Notes: generated by a model not told the origin, from the sequence alone. Positions 46,364 to 55,516 are shown, counted from the stretch's first letter. The stretch is 64,000 nt of DNA from Sporosalibacterium faouarense (GCF_016765695.1 NZ_JAETGO010000037.1:124001-188000), one strand, 5' to 3'. Made by a program: numbers and translations.

Positions 46364-46804
46364 TTAACAGTACAAATTCCAACATACCCCATATTTGTCT
46401 ATTAAACTTCCGAATAACTTATATGAGTTCTTAGTTTGTAAAGATATATTTATTTTACCCTCTGCTGATAATTTTTCATATATTTCTTTAATTTGTTCTC
46501 TGGTTATACAAGATACTTCAAAAGTAATATTATCAACATTATTTTTATTGCCAATATATCCCTTATTAAATGCCAAAACAGGTGAATCTGCCATAATGAT
46601 AGAAAAGTAACTTTCTTTGTCTTTTATCTTTAATTCTGATCTAAATACTAACCTTTTTTCATCTTCAGAAAGTTGCATATTACTCATTTCTTTACTGTCT
46701 TCAAAAGTTTCAACGTTTACGTTTTCTATTTCAAATACTTCCTTGTAAAACTCAATTGCTTCCCTACAATTCCCGAAAAAAGTTATTCTTGATGAAATTT
46801 TCAT
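46364..46804 (-). CDS. VOC-family protein, PhnB-like
   Basis: 146 residues with paired beta-alpha-beta-beta-beta units: SRITFFGNCREAIEFYKEVF near 4-23 and the later VDNITFEVSCITREQIKEIY and FGSLIDKYGVCWNLYC. The PhnB-like start and the DKYGVxW end fit the DinB/PhnB branch of the vicinal-oxygen-chelate fold. Metal residues are not clearly kept, so an enzymatic role is uncertain. GTAAGGAG precedes the ATG. Confidence 0.75.
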   Translation of the reverse strand: MKISSRITFFGNCREAIEFYKEVFEIENVNVETFEDSKEMSNMQLSEDEKRLVFRSELKIKDKESYFSIIMADSPVLAFNKGYIGNKNNVDNITFEVSCITREQIKEIYEKLSAEGKINISLQTKNSYKLFGSLIDKYGVCWNLYC

Positions 46805-46883
46805 TTTATATTTTCACTCCTTACTACTTATTTTAATTTATTGGCAAAACACTTCAAAACTTGCTTTGGTACATCCTTATATA

Positions 46884-46917
46884 AAAACTAAGTTAAGTAA
46901 ATACTTAACTTAGTTTT
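46884..46917. terminator. Perfect inverted repeat, bidirectional terminator
   Basis: Two exact 16-bp arms (AAAACTAAGTTAAGTA and its complement) separated by two bases, lying between a gene fragment and the PhnB-like gene. Confidence 0.75.
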
Positions 46918-46924
46918 ATGCTTA

Positions 46925-47185
46925 TTAGGAAAATAATAACGAATCTATTACTTGTTTGTTGTTAATAGGAAACCCTTTAACTGAAAGCTCTGGTAGTTGT
47001 GAAAAAGCTTTGTACATTGAGCCACAGGCACTACCAAGACTGTTCATTTGAATTGTTGTGATTGTATGAGGATTCTCTACCTTTCCCAAGGGAAAATCCA
47101 TAACCATATAAGCCGTCTCATTATCCAACAGACGAATAGCACGAACTCCATACTGCCAGATTGACGGACAGGGAATACCCTTTTT
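46925..47185 (-). pseudogene. 3' gene fragment of unknown family
   Basis: An open frame begins right after a TAA and a poly-A run (no start) and ends at 46925. It encodes KGIPCPSIWQYGVRAIRLLD, ENPHTITTIQMNSLGSACGS and MYKAFSQLPELSVKGFPINN. The text has a well-folded, less AT-biased look than its neighbours (more Gly, Pro, Cys). It may be the tail of a larger enzyme lost by deletion. Family not recognised. Confidence 0.45.
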
Positions 47186-47223
47186 TTAAGAATAAAATGT
47201 AAATAAGCTGCTTCAAATGTAGC

Positions 47224-47868
47224 TTATTCAACCTTCTCCACTTCACAATCAACAAGAGATGCATATTTTTTAAGCCACTCTAACATTTCAGAATCTGAAG
47301 AAACTTGATTCAAAGAATCACTTAGCACAAAATTGGCAGATGCTCCAACAATATTTTCATTTCCTGGATAGAAAGACACTATTGCGGAATACTTGCCTTC
47401 ATAAAGATAAATATACAGAGTATTATTATCTAAACCTTCGCTTATGAAGCTATCCGATGATGTAATAGCAGAAGAAGCTGCTAAAACAAGTGATCCATTC
47501 AAAGCATTAACTCGAGAGGAAATCGTAGCAATAAATCGTTTTTCTACTTCTGTCTTTATCTCTTCAGGTATTCCAGTCATATCGCTGCCTACAAAATCAT
47601 ATATTTCTAGCCCTTTGGGAATCGTAATTTTGTATACTTCATTGGGCTTTGAATAATTTCCTTTTCCAATTTCTCTGATATTCTCTCCAACTTGAGTTAA
47701 AGCAAACATGAGATCTATATACTTATCGTTTTCAGCCATTATGTCCATTCTGTGAACCAAATCAAGTCCTTTTGTATAAAGCAAAGCATCTACATTTTCA
47801 TTATTTGCAGTACAACCACCTAATAAGACAGTTAGCATTAAAGTTACAATAATAAAATATTTTTTCAT
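47224..47868 (-). CDS. Lipoprotein of unknown function
   Basis: 214 residues from ATG 47868 (GGAGGTAAAT upstream). Lipobox LGGC, Cys19. The mature protein is helical at first (LVHRMDIMAENDKYIDLMFA), followed by TISSRVNALNGSLVLAASSA and a beta part LYIYLYEGKYSAIVSFYPGN. No family recognised with certainty. Expected at the outer membrane face. Confidence 0.7.
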   Translation of the reverse strand: MKKYFIIVTLMLTVLLGGCTANNENVDALLYTKGLDLVHRMDIMAENDKYIDLMFALTQVGENIREIGKGNYSKPNEVYKITIPKGLEIYDFVGSDMTGIPEEIKTEVEKRFIATISSRVNALNGSLVLAASSAITSSDSFISEGLDNNTLYIYLYEGKYSAIVSFYPGNENIVGASANFVLSDSLNQVSSDSEMLEWLKKYASLVDCEVEKVE

Positions 47869-47883
47869 GAAATTTACCTCCAA

Positions 47884-48378
47884 TTAAAATAATAATTGTC
47901 ATTACATTTTTTTATCATGGACTTTCAATATCTCTCTCCTTAATTCAGTAACAGATTTTCACTTATACATTTTACATTCCAATCCTTTCTAAATAACTCT
48001 CAAATTCAAATTTAAACCAACCTTTAATTTTAGCTTTTTCACTTATTGCTACTGTTAAGATATCATTTTGTAATTTTAATATGTTTACAATAGCCGCTCC
48101 AATTAGCTTGTCCAAACTTTCAGTTCTTCTTTTAAATGCTTTGTGGTCTATCTACAGTCTTGTCATCTATTGTGCAACCTCTTCTTGTTTGCGACAGCTT
48201 AAATCTCTACATAAAGTTGTTTATAATTACGAGATTATGAACTCCTAATACAGTGACTAACCCAGTTGGCGAGAAAATGTATTGCGCATGTCCCTAAATC
48301 CTGACCACAGTTCACCTGTAGATACAGCATTTATCATACGCTACCCAAGTTAATGCCTTTTATAGTGTATTAAGATAT
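47884..48378. other. Spacer with gene remnant and F2 repeat
   Basis: On the minus strand 47972-48142 reads FKRRTESLDKLIGAAIVNIL then AISEKAKIKGWFKFEFESYL and a stop, without start; upstream text continues in another frame, so this is a decayed gene tail. The stretch 48178-48342 is F2 copy g. No other element supported. Confidence 0.4.
48178..48342 (-). repeat. F2 repeat copy g (diverged)
   Basis: On the minus strand it starts GCGTATGATAAATG, contains TTTAGGGACATGCGCAATAC and CAACTGGGTTAGTCACTG, and ends GCTGTCGCAAACAAG. These blocks match copies a and b in order and orientation, with diverged outer ends. Confidence 0.55.
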
Positions 48379-49389
48379 CTAAATAGAATCACTATAAATA
48401 TTGTCTAGATATTCAATAGTTTTTCCATCAAGAATTTTTTCACCATTCTTTATTTCTATAGAATGGTGATATTTTAATAAAAATTTAAAAGGATTTCCCA
48501 CACAACTTTTCAACTCATCTAAACCAAATACATCTTCAATATTTCTCCCCATAGAGTATCCTAGCGGATGAATAATTTGGTTTCTCATTAGAAAATCATA
48601 TAAATTAATAGATTCTTTTTGGAATTCTAATTTGTTTTTTAACATTTCCCCAAACTTTTTCATATAACTAACTGGGTTATTCAAAACATCTTCCATTAGT
48701 ACTTTTTCCATAAATCCCAAGAATTCATATATAAAACTTAATCCTTTAAAGCTACACATATCGGCTATTCCTTCATTTTCTAAAGCAAATAGAGATTTGA
48801 CTACATCTTCATGTCCTTCTTTCGTCTGCTTATAGATACCTCTAATATGACTCTTCATATAATGATGTAGCTCATGAGCTAATAAATCATTAACCTGCTC
48901 TTCATTCAATTGACTTAAAAAAGAGACATCTAGTAATACTTGTCCTTTTTCAACGCAAGCATTATTCATAAATATGTATAACTCCATATCAATTTCAATA
49001 TCCGAATCCAAAACAGGTAAATATTTTAATGCTTTTGAAATAAAATCTTTTTCATTAATTATTTCTTTTATTCTTTCTACATTGGCGTACAAGCTTTCAA
49101 AGTTATTTAACGCCCATAAAACAGAATCAATAATATTCTCTTTTATTGGATCTTTTTCTATATTACTTTCAATTAATTTCAAGTGTCTACAATATGCTTC
49201 ATAAAACAAATTTACCCAGTGTTCTCTCTTTGTAAGACCAACATTTTTACCAAATAACTTTATCATTTTCTCATATGAAAATGTATTAAATAATATTTCT
49301 ATGTCTTGTTTTTTTAGTACTTTTTTAGTATTAAATACATCGTAAAAGCAATCAAATCCTTCAGTAGATAAAGTGATTTTTACTCCCAT
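48379..49389 (-). CDS. HELHH zinc-protease-like protein (DUF5700/DUF2268-like)
   Basis: 336 residues. EEQVNDLLAHELHHYMKSHI near 178-197 contains the HELHH zinc motif; about 30 residues on, FALENEGIADMCSFKGL offers the E-x-x-A-D third-ligand region. The N-terminal half is helical. The layout follows cytoplasmic DUF5700/DUF2268-type putative Zn proteases, with unknown substrates. AGGAGGAG precedes the ATG. Third distinct HExxH protein of the window. Confidence 0.78.
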   Translation of the reverse strand: MGVKITLSTEGFDCFYDVFNTKKVLKKQDIEILFNTFSYEKMIKLFGKNVGLTKREHWVNLFYEAYCRHLKLIESNIEKDPIKENIIDSVLWALNNFESLYANVERIKEIINEKDFISKALKYLPVLDSDIEIDMELYIFMNNACVEKGQVLLDVSFLSQLNEEQVNDLLAHELHHYMKSHIRGIYKQTKEGHEDVVKSLFALENEGIADMCSFKGLSFIYEFLGFMEKVLMEDVLNNPVSYMKKFGEMLKNKLEFQKESINLYDFLMRNQIIHPLGYSMGRNIEDVFGLDELKSCVGNPFKFLLKYHHSIEIKNGEKILDGKTIEYLDNIYSDSI

Positions 49390-49419
49390 AGAATCTCCTC
49401 CTTATATGAATACTCGTGA

Positions 49420-49560
49420 CATATAATATCTTAGTATTTACGCTACCTTCAAGCTGAAAGTCTAAGAAATGCCTCTTAGTAAAGATTTTCTTTCAGTAAG
49501 AATATTTAGTACACAATCTCCAAAAGTTTGTCGCTAGTGCATATCTGTGAAAACATTGAA
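49420..49560 (-). repeat. F2 repeat copy f
   Basis: Plus-strand text ATATAATATCTTAGTATTTA and CGCTACCTTCAAGCTGAAAG, then TTAGTAAAGATTTTCTTTCA and TTAGTACACAATCTCC, aligns block by block with copy a. It lies between the HELHH gene and a Nudix gene, in the standard orientation. Confidence 0.6.
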
Positions 49561-49660
49561 GACCACTATCTGTTTTATGTGTGATGGCAACTGTAGCATT
49601 GTATTTAATTAATAAACCTGAAATATTTTATATAAGTAGTACTAGTTAATTATTGCATTT

Positions 49661-50119
49661 CTATCTTTTTAATAAATATTCTTCATGTACTTCGATTTCA
49701 TTAGATGAATTTATTTGATACCCTACACATGAAAAACTTGATTGATACTCTAATGCTTTCCTCAATCTTAACTGTTGTTTTGCTCTTACTATGTCTAGAG
49801 CTTCCTCCTTAGTAACCCACTTTACTTCACTACTTTCATCACTGGTTCGCAACTCACCTGATATGTATTTGCATATAAAGTCAATTGTAACAATTGTTGG
49901 AACTTCTTTAACTCCATTGTATCCATTCTTCTTTTTTGTATTTGAATATATTCCTACAATATTTTTTATGTCAACATTAACGCCTGTTTCTTCTTTTATT
50001 TCTCTAATCAATCCTTGTATAACGGTTTCACCTGGTTCTACGATTCCACCTGGATACTCCCTCCCTTTACGAGGATTATTTATAAGTAAAATTTCCACTA
50101 TATAATTGGTTTTCAACAT
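49661..50119 (-). CDS. Nudix hydrolase with F1-fused, shortened N-terminus
   Basis: 152 residues. Nudix box GGIVEPGETVIQGLIREIKE and ETGVN near 24-48 is complete. Only about 20 residues precede the box, fewer than the usual 30-40, and the ATG (50117-50119) lies directly beside F1 copy e, about seven bases below TATAAT, leaving essentially no leader or ribosome site. So the gene seems to have lost its 5' end to the repeat and may be translated leaderless. Substrate unknown. Confidence 0.8.
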   Translation of the reverse strand: MLKTNYIVEILLINNPRKGREYPGGIVEPGETVIQGLIREIKEETGVNVDIKNIVGIYSNTKKKNGYNGVKEVPTIVTIDFICKYISGELRTSDESSEVKWVTKEEALDIVRAKQQLRLRKALEYQSSFSCVGYQINSSNEIEVHEEYLLKR

Positions 50120-50175
50120 GAATTCATTATATCAAATATTTCATATTAATAACACTTCATACAATAAATACCATA
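50119..50175 (-). repeat. F1 repeat copy e
   Basis: Strong match to copies d and f; extended -10 TGATATAAT at 50126-50134. It touches the Nudix start codon. The terminator hairpin ATCCATA/TATGGAT with T-run lies at 50180-50212. Confidence 0.8.
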
Positions 50176-50974
50176 ATTAAAGCAAAAAAATAAATCCATA
50201 ATTTCTATGGATCTTGCACTTAGTACATGAAAAAATATTTGATATTGAAAGCATAAGTCAAAATATTCAAAACTATCTCAAAATATATAGATTGATTTAT
50301 ATCCTTTCTTCTGAATCAATTGTTTATACCATAAGAAAAACTGGGTCAATAAAGAAATATCCAATATTTGATAGGGAATAAAAATGTTGAAGAAAGCACT
50401 GCTGTCTATTAAGTATTATAAATATTGTTTGACAACACGATATAACTGAAATGATAAACTGTATTTTAACCAACCTTTTATTTTATCTATATCAGGAAGA
50501 TTAACTATAGAATTTGGTTTGAGAGGATACTTAAATAAACAACTTACATCTTGCCGTCATTCAGGACTAGATATCTCTACACTAACAGGAACTTGAGATA
50601 ATTGCCACAAATACTGGAAAAGTAAACTCTCAATGTCTTTATCCCTAACTGGTAACTCTATTTATAACCCAGATTTAGATTCTGAATATTTGCTATACAA
50701 TGAGCTTGTTACTTATGATAATTATAAAATCTTGTTTAATTTATAGTGATAGCCTTATATCGTTATTTGTATTATTCAAGAAAAATATATAGTTAGGAAG
50801 GACTTGAAATATTTAAACTTACTAGAGTAAAGTTTATATATTTTTCTTGAATGTTTTTAATATTTTAGTTAGGTCCTCATATACTTTATCAGACAAGATT
50901 TAACTATATGTTCAGAATCTTAGAGAATTTATAATCTTTAAATACACATATTTTTTTGCTTTCTGATTTATATA
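50176..50974. other. Long spacer with gene debris and an 18-bp inverted repeat
   Basis: 50180-50212 is a minus-strand terminator (ATCCATA/TATGGAT, then T-run). On the minus strand 50416-50538 reads LFKYPLKPNSIVNLPDIDKI then KGWLKYSLSFQLYRVVKQYL and a stop. On the plus strand 50480-50750 gives readable pieces (LTGNSIYNPDLDSEYLLYNE) without start. Both look like remains of lost genes. The short KIKGW string also occurs in the remnant at 47972-48142. Confidence 0.35.
50774..50852. repeat. Inverted repeat, MITE-like
   Basis: ATTCAAGAAAAATATATA at 50774-50791 has its exact reverse complement at 50835-50852; the 43-bp interior carries another small palindrome (AAACTT/AGTTT). Followed by GTTTTTAATATTTT, it could also stop plus-strand transcripts. 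Confidence 0.6.
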
Positions 50975-51697
50975 TTATAAAATCTTATTTAAAAACTCCT
51001 TAGTCCTTTTCTCTTTAGGGTTCTTGAAGAACTCTTCAGGTGACCCTTGCTCTATCACATATCCATTGTCCATAAAAAGAACCCTGTTGCCAACTTCCTT
51101 TGCAAATCCCATTTCATGAGTAACTACTACCATAGTCATCCCTTCATTGGCTAATTCCTTCATAACCTGTAGCACTTCCCCTACCATTTCTGGATCTAAA
51201 GCTGAAGTAGGTTCATCGAATAGCATAACCTTAGGACTCATCGCAAGTGCTCTAGCAATAGCTATTCTTTGTTTTTGTCCTCCAGATAATTGAGATGGAT
51301 AGTTTTCTGCCTTATCTTCAAGTCCTACTCTCTTTAGAAGATTTAATGCTAAAGCCTCCCCCTCTCTTTCGACTAAACCTTTCAGCTTCTTAGGAGCAAA
51401 GCATATATTTTCAAGAACTGTCATATGAGGAAATAAGTTAAATTGTTGAAACACCATTCCCATCTGTTGTCTAATAACATTTATATTATTATTCTTTGTT
51501 AATATAGATTGATTTTCAAGTAAAATGTCTCCAGAAGTTGGTTGTTCAATCAAATTTAAGCATCTTAGGAACGTACTCTTTCCCGAGCCACTTGGTCCTA
51601 TCACAACGACAACTTCGCCTTTGTGAATTACTTCATTGATTCCATTTAAAACGTCTACTTTCCCAAATTTTTTATATAAATTTCTTATTTTAATCAC
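50975..51697 (-). CDS. Polar amino-acid ABC transporter, ATP-binding protein
   Basis: 240 residues, GTG start overlapping the permease gene by 8 bp. Walker [11 protein letters not shown] (33-42), Q-loop [14 protein letters not shown], signature [15 protein letters not shown] (136-150), Walker [13 protein letters not shown] (157-168) and H-loop [10 protein letters not shown]. The GlnQ/HisP-type sequence marks it as the ATPase of a polar amino-acid importer, working at the inner membrane with the next two genes. Confidence 0.95.
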   Translation of the reverse strand: MIKIRNLYKKFGKVDVLNGINEVIHKGEVVVVIGPSGSGKSTFLRCLNLIEQPTSGDILLENQSILTKNNNINVIRQQMGMVFQQFNLFPHMTVLENICFAPKKLKGLVEREGEALALNLLKRVGLEDKAENYPSQLSGGQKQRIAIARALAMSPKVMLFDEPTSALDPEMVGEVLQVMKELANEGMTMVVVTHEMGFAKEVGNRVLFMDNGYVIEQGSPEEFFKNPKEKRTKEFLNKIL

Positions 51698-52370
51698 CTT
51701 GACTCATTCTCCTTTCGGCAACTCCTAATAGCTTAGACAATGTAAATGTCATAATAAAGTAGATAATGGCAGCTATAATAAGAGGTTCAAAGGGCTGAAA
51801 TAAATTTCCTCTAACAGTATCTGCATTATACATGAGCTCTTGAATACCTATAATTGATACAATCGATGATTCCTTAATAACAACAATAAATTCATTTCCT
51901 AATGCAGGTAGTATGTTTTTCAAAGCCTGAGGAATGATTATGTTCTTCATAGCCATAGCATGAGGCATCCCTAAAGATCTAGCTGCCTCCATTTGACCTT
52001 TATCAACTGCTTGTATACCTGCTCTAATTATTTCAGCTACATAAGCCGCACTATTAATGGATAGAGTGATAATTCCAGCTATAAAATCTCCATAGGTATC
52101 TCCTATAACAGGTATTGCAGTAAAGTCAACACCCATTCTAGGTAATCCATAATAAATTATATATAATTGCACCAACAATGGAGTCCCCCTTATAAACTCT
52201 ACATATGATGCACTAATCCACTTAATTATTTTTTTCTTAGAAAGTCTCATAAGAGCCAAAAGAGTTCCAAGAATTACACCAATAATTACTGTAAAAAATG
52301 AAAGTAGTATTGTATTTTTACTTCCTTCTAAAAAAAACAAATAATACTTACTTAAAAAACTAAAATCCAT
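51690..52370 (-). CDS. Polar amino-acid ABC transporter, permease
   Basis: 226 residues with five hydrophobic segments typical of HEQRo-type permeases. The EAA loop reads [20 protein letters not shown] near 139-158. The usual [19 protein letters not shown] lies near 56-74. It forms the channel of the importer and is translationally coupled to the ATPase gene. AGGAGG-like text lies upstream. Confidence 0.95.
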   Translation of the reverse strand: MDFSFLSKYYLFFLEGSKNTILLSFFTVIIGVILGTLLALMRLSKKKIIKWISASYVEFIRGTPLLVQLYIIYYGLPRMGVDFTAIPVIGDTYGDFIAGIITLSINSAAYVAEIIRAGIQAVDKGQMEAARSLGMPHAMAMKNIIIPQALKNILPALGNEFIVVIKESSIVSIIGIQELMYNADTVRGNLFQPFEPLIIAAIIYFIMTFTLSKLLGVAERRMSQGD

Positions 52371-52482
52371 TCTTATTTACCTCCTATTCTACTTATCTTT
52401 TGTTTGGTAAAAGTGTTTAGAAACTAGGGAAAAGGTCCACCCTAGTTTCTAATGAATATAAGAGTTTTGTATATTTATACAT

Positions 52483-53310
52483 TTATTCAATCAATTCTGT
52501 AGCTTTAGTTACGAAATTTTCAATTAGTTTTTCTTTCATCAAACGGTCTAAAGTATTGTTTATTGCATTAACAAGTTCAGTACTTCCCTCCTTAAGGGCT
52601 ACTGCAGACCCTCCTTCTTCCTCATCAAATTTGATTTCAGAAACCAAAAGATCACTATTCTTTGATACATATGCCTTTGCTACACCAATCTCTACAACAA
52701 CTGCATCAATCTTACCATATTTTAGCTCAAGCATGAGATCTGATACTTTTCCTAATGCCTTTATTTGACCTCCTGGAATTTGCTCAGTTGCTATTTCTTG
52801 CTGAATAGATCCTTTTTGAGCTCCTATTTTTTTACCTTCTAAATCTTGTAAAGATGTTATATTTTCTACATTATCTTTTTTTACCACTAAGGCTTGTACA
52901 GTTCTATGATATATCTTTGAAAAGTCAACATTCTCTTCTCTATCTGGAGTAGGCGTCATTCCTGCAACAACAAAATCAACATTTCCTGAATCTAATGCAG
53001 CTAATAATCCCTCAAACTTCATATCCTTTATTACTAGCTCAACTTCAAGATCCTTAGCAATTTCCTTTGCAATTTCAATATCAAATCCAACTATCTCATC
53101 CTTACCATCTATTTCTTTATGGAACTCGTAAGGTGGATAATCAGCGCTTGTCCCTAGTACAATCTTACCTGAAGCTTTTATTGCTTCTAATTGACTTTCT
53201 TGCTTATTTACATCTACTTTTTCAGTTGTAGACCCACATGCTATTAATCCTAGAACCAATACTCCTATTAGTGATACTAAAAAAAACTTCTTAAATTTAT
53301 TTTTTGACAT
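52483..53310 (-). CDS. Polar amino-acid ABC transporter, substrate-binding lipoprotein
   Basis: 275 residues from ATG 53310 (AAGGGGGAT upstream). Lipobox GLIACG, Cys25. SBP family 3 features: VLGTSADYPPYEFH near 50, GFDIEIAKEIAKDLEVELVI near 76-95, GLLAALDSGNVDFVVAGMTP near 103-122 and VSDLMLELKYGKIDAVVVE. The ligand is an amino acid; the T-box upstream may tell which. It is followed by the permease and ATPase genes. Confidence 0.93.
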   Translation of the reverse strand: MSKNKFKKFFLVSLIGVLVLGLIACGSTTEKVDVNKQESQLEAIKASGKIVLGTSADYPPYEFHKEIDGKDEIVGFDIEIAKEIAKDLEVELVIKDMKFEGLLAALDSGNVDFVVAGMTPTPDREENVDFSKIYHRTVQALVVKKDNVENITSLQDLEGKKIGAQKGSIQQEIATEQIPGGQIKALGKVSDLMLELKYGKIDAVVVEIGVAKAYVSKNSDLLVSEIKFDEEEGGSAVALKEGSTELVNAINNTLDRLMKEKLIENFVTKATELIE

Positions 53311-53465
53311 TATTAAATCCCCCTTTGATAGTTTCTTTATCCGAGAAAATTGCATATTAAGATTCTGGTAAGAATGTATTTTACTTGTATATATGCAATC
53401 CCCTACTCAACTTACATTGTATCTACATATGAACTTATCAACCGGTTGAAAACAGTTTTTTATGC

Positions 53466-53735
53466 AATAAAAAAACTCATCTCTTATAATTAAGAGACGA
53501 GTAAAATCCCGCGGTACCACTCTTTTTGATATGACTATGGCATATCCTCCTCTTCCCCGTAACGGTGGGATCCGTATTTTCCTACTACTATTTCAAAAAA
53601 TCTCCTCATGGGCTCTTTTCACTATAACTAGATTACTAGACTCACACCAACTCTAGCTCGCTTAAATCATCATTACACTTACTCTCCCAATCACTGGATT
53701 AATATTTAATATTTAAACAAAATTTTGTATAAGTA
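53466..53735 (-). promoter_or_regulatory. T-box riboswitch of the amino-acid transporter
   Basis: On the minus strand a stem I region starts near 53695 (GATTGGGAGAGTAAG), with AGCGAGCTAGAG and GGTGTGAG in its distal half. The T-box sequence AGTGGTACCGCGGG lies at 53508-53521 and a terminator CTCGTCTCTTAATTATAAGA with GATGAGTTTTTTT at 53471-53503. The specifier is probably AAG (Lys) at 53615-53617, after GAA at 53618-53620 in the loop opposite AGAGTAA. Uncharged tRNA binding would allow read-through to the transporter. The lysine call is an inference. Confidence 0.85.
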
Positions 53736-53737
53736 TG

Positions 53738-53766
53738 ATTATACTTGGATATATTACATTTGTCAA
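53738..53766 (-). promoter_or_regulatory. Strong sigma-A promoter of the T-box operon
   Basis: Perfect TTGACA (53761-53766 on the complement) and TATAAT (53738-53743) with a 17-bp spacer, about 40 bp upstream of the T-box stem I. Confidence 0.9.
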
Positions 53767-53994
53767 CACTAAATTAATAAAAACAAAAAAACTAGCTATG
53801 ATAACATAATCATTTATCATCAGCTAATTAAGTTATAAAAATAATATATTAATCCTTATAAACCTTATATTTTAAAGAGTAAGATGACCCAGAATCAATA
53901 CCAGCAAAACCAAGTATAAAATGCTATGATTTGCAAATCACTACTCTATATCTAGATTTCATAATAACTGTATCTTTTAACAAATACTTTCTCG
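53767..53994. other. Spacer without recognised gene
   Basis: AT-rich text between the T-box promoter and F2 copy d. No open gene, repeat or hairpin that can be supported. Confidence 0.4.
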
Positions 53995-54190
53995 CATATG
54001 TCAGATAACACCTTTTTGCTTACAAGACTTTGGAACTGTACCCTATCAGAATGCTGACTTGGTAAATTTTTGCTCCCAGTGAAATGCCTTTGAATTTGAC
54101 TCCAATGGAATACATTACCAATAAAAAACAGTGTCTACAACACTTAAAACTTAATCTTTGGTGCATCCTTGCATAAATATTTTTTATACG
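53995..54190 (-). repeat. F2 repeat copy d
   Basis: On the minus strand from GCGTATAAAAAATATTTATG to GGTGTTATCTGACATATGCG. Blocks GGATGCACC, AAGTGTTGTAGACACTG, TTTCACTGGGAGCAAAAA and GGTACAGTTCCAAAG match copy a. The TAA stop of the radical SAM gene lies inside the first arm (GCGTATAA). Confidence 0.65.
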
Positions 54191-55221
54191 CTATTTTCAT
54201 TCGTAACACTCTTTAGAAATTCATATGGCCATTTATACAGAATATCATTATGTGTATACAGAATATCATTCTTTTTTTCTAATTCTTTTTCTAGTTTCTT
54301 TCCTAGTTCTTTTATAGTTATATTTTCTAGCAATCTGATAAGTGGTGGTCGCTCTCTTTCAGCTTTCTGTATTATTTTATTTAATCTCTCTAGTTTAAGA
54401 TTTCCTAGCTTAAATCCTTCCTTACTCTTTTTTATTCCTTTAAAATAATAAGGATTCATGTTTTGAAAATACACATCAAAGTTAGAATCAATATGTAGTT
54501 CCAATTTATCTCTTTGGAGTTGAAATGCTGGTTTGTTCCATTTATCATCTCTCTTAACTTTATTCATCCATTCAGATTCACTATATCTTTCTCTTGGTAT
54601 GATAGGATAAATCAGTTCAACTTCTTTCATTTGTTTTCTTGTGAAATATAACTCTTCTAGTTTCATTGCTCTACCTTGATACATATATGTCGTTACAATA
54701 TAATCTTTTTCACTAATCCCTAAGCTTTTAAGTATCCTAATGACTTCACTAATCTCTGAAATATTCTTATTATTAATAAATAAAATATTCCAAAATTTAA
54801 ATCCCTGACTCGAAGCTTTTTTTATTAGTGAAATAAGTTTTTTAAAAGCACCTTTATAATGAACAAAGCTGTCATGGGTTTCATTTAACCCGTGAAAAGC
54901 TAATTGTATATCTTTTATTCCAAATTCTTTCATAAATTTAAGTTCATTATCCGAAATTTCATAGACCCCGTTCGTTGATAATGTATCTCTTTTATATCCA
55001 TAGTCATTAGATAACTTCAATATTTTGATAAACTCAGGGTGATTTGTTACATCAAAAAGTGGAAAAAAATGACCAATTTCAGAATATTCCTTCATATTAT
55101 TCAAAATTAGTTCTATTTCATCTAAGCTCATATACTCTTTAGTATGTTTCCCGTACGTTAAACAGTGATCACATGCACATTGACAGCCTGTAATTTGTGC
55201 TTCAACTCTTAATCTTTTCAT
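54184..55221 (-). CDS. Radical SAM enzyme of unknown substrate
   Basis: 345 residues. The N-terminal cluster motif is CACDHCLTYG preceded by TGCQ, giving CxxxCxxC in GCQCACDHC (about 13-20). TLSTNGVYEI near 80 and DIQLAFHGLNETHD near 103-116 are strand motifs of the radical SAM barrel. The C-terminal part carries a repeated NDILY (KNDILYTHNDILYK), a small tandem duplication. No auxiliary cluster and no RiPP precursor seen nearby. GGGAGG lies upstream of the ATG. Confidence 0.85.
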   Translation of the reverse strand: MKRLRVEAQITGCQCACDHCLTYGKHTKEYMSLDEIELILNNMKEYSEIGHFFPLFDVTNHPEFIKILKLSNDYGYKRDTLSTNGVYEISDNELKFMKEFGIKDIQLAFHGLNETHDSFVHYKGAFKKLISLIKKASSQGFKFWNILFINNKNISEISEVIRILKSLGISEKDYIVTTYMYQGRAMKLEELYFTRKQMKEVELIYPIIPRERYSESEWMNKVKRDDKWNKPAFQLQRDKLELHIDSNFDVYFQNMNPYYFKGIKKSKEGFKLGNLKLERLNKIIQKAERERPPLIRLLENITIKELGKKLEKELEKKNDILYTHNDILYKWPYEFLKSVTNENSV

Positions 55222-55254
55222 AAATCCTCCCTAATTCTACTCAATATTGAAAAA

Positions 55255-55408
55255 TTGCGTATAACGTTTTTGTGTTTGCGACACCTTCGAACTAGACCTT
55301 AGTGGAATCCTCCTCGGTGGAGCTTTGATCCCAGTTAAAAGATGTAGCACTCATATCCCTAAGCTTTTTCTTCCCTAGACGCCTTTATGTAAACATATTA
55401 TTATGCAA
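55255..55408 (-). repeat. F2 repeat copy b
   Basis: Second best copy. Ends TTGCGTATAACG (55255) and TTATTATGCAA (to 55408) are partial inverted repeats. Inside: GTGTTTGCGACACCTTCGAA, TAGACCTTAGTGGAATCCTC, GGTGGAGCTTTGATCCCAGT and GATGTAGCACTCATATCCCT on the plus strand. It lies downstream of a GNAT gene, upstream of the radical SAM gene. Confidence 0.75.
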
Positions 55409-55516
55409 TTGTTCCTGCCATTTTTTATAACCACTTCTTTATTTCTAACAGATATAAAATCTTATCTCCCTTTAAAACTCATACTTGTCTTGCAGAACCC
55501 TCCCTTAAGTTGCGGA

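Noticed and set aside
54158-54448. Plus-strand frame of 96 codons rich in Phe and Ser
   Set aside because: Shadow of the radical SAM gene on the other strand; no ribosome site and low-complexity composition.
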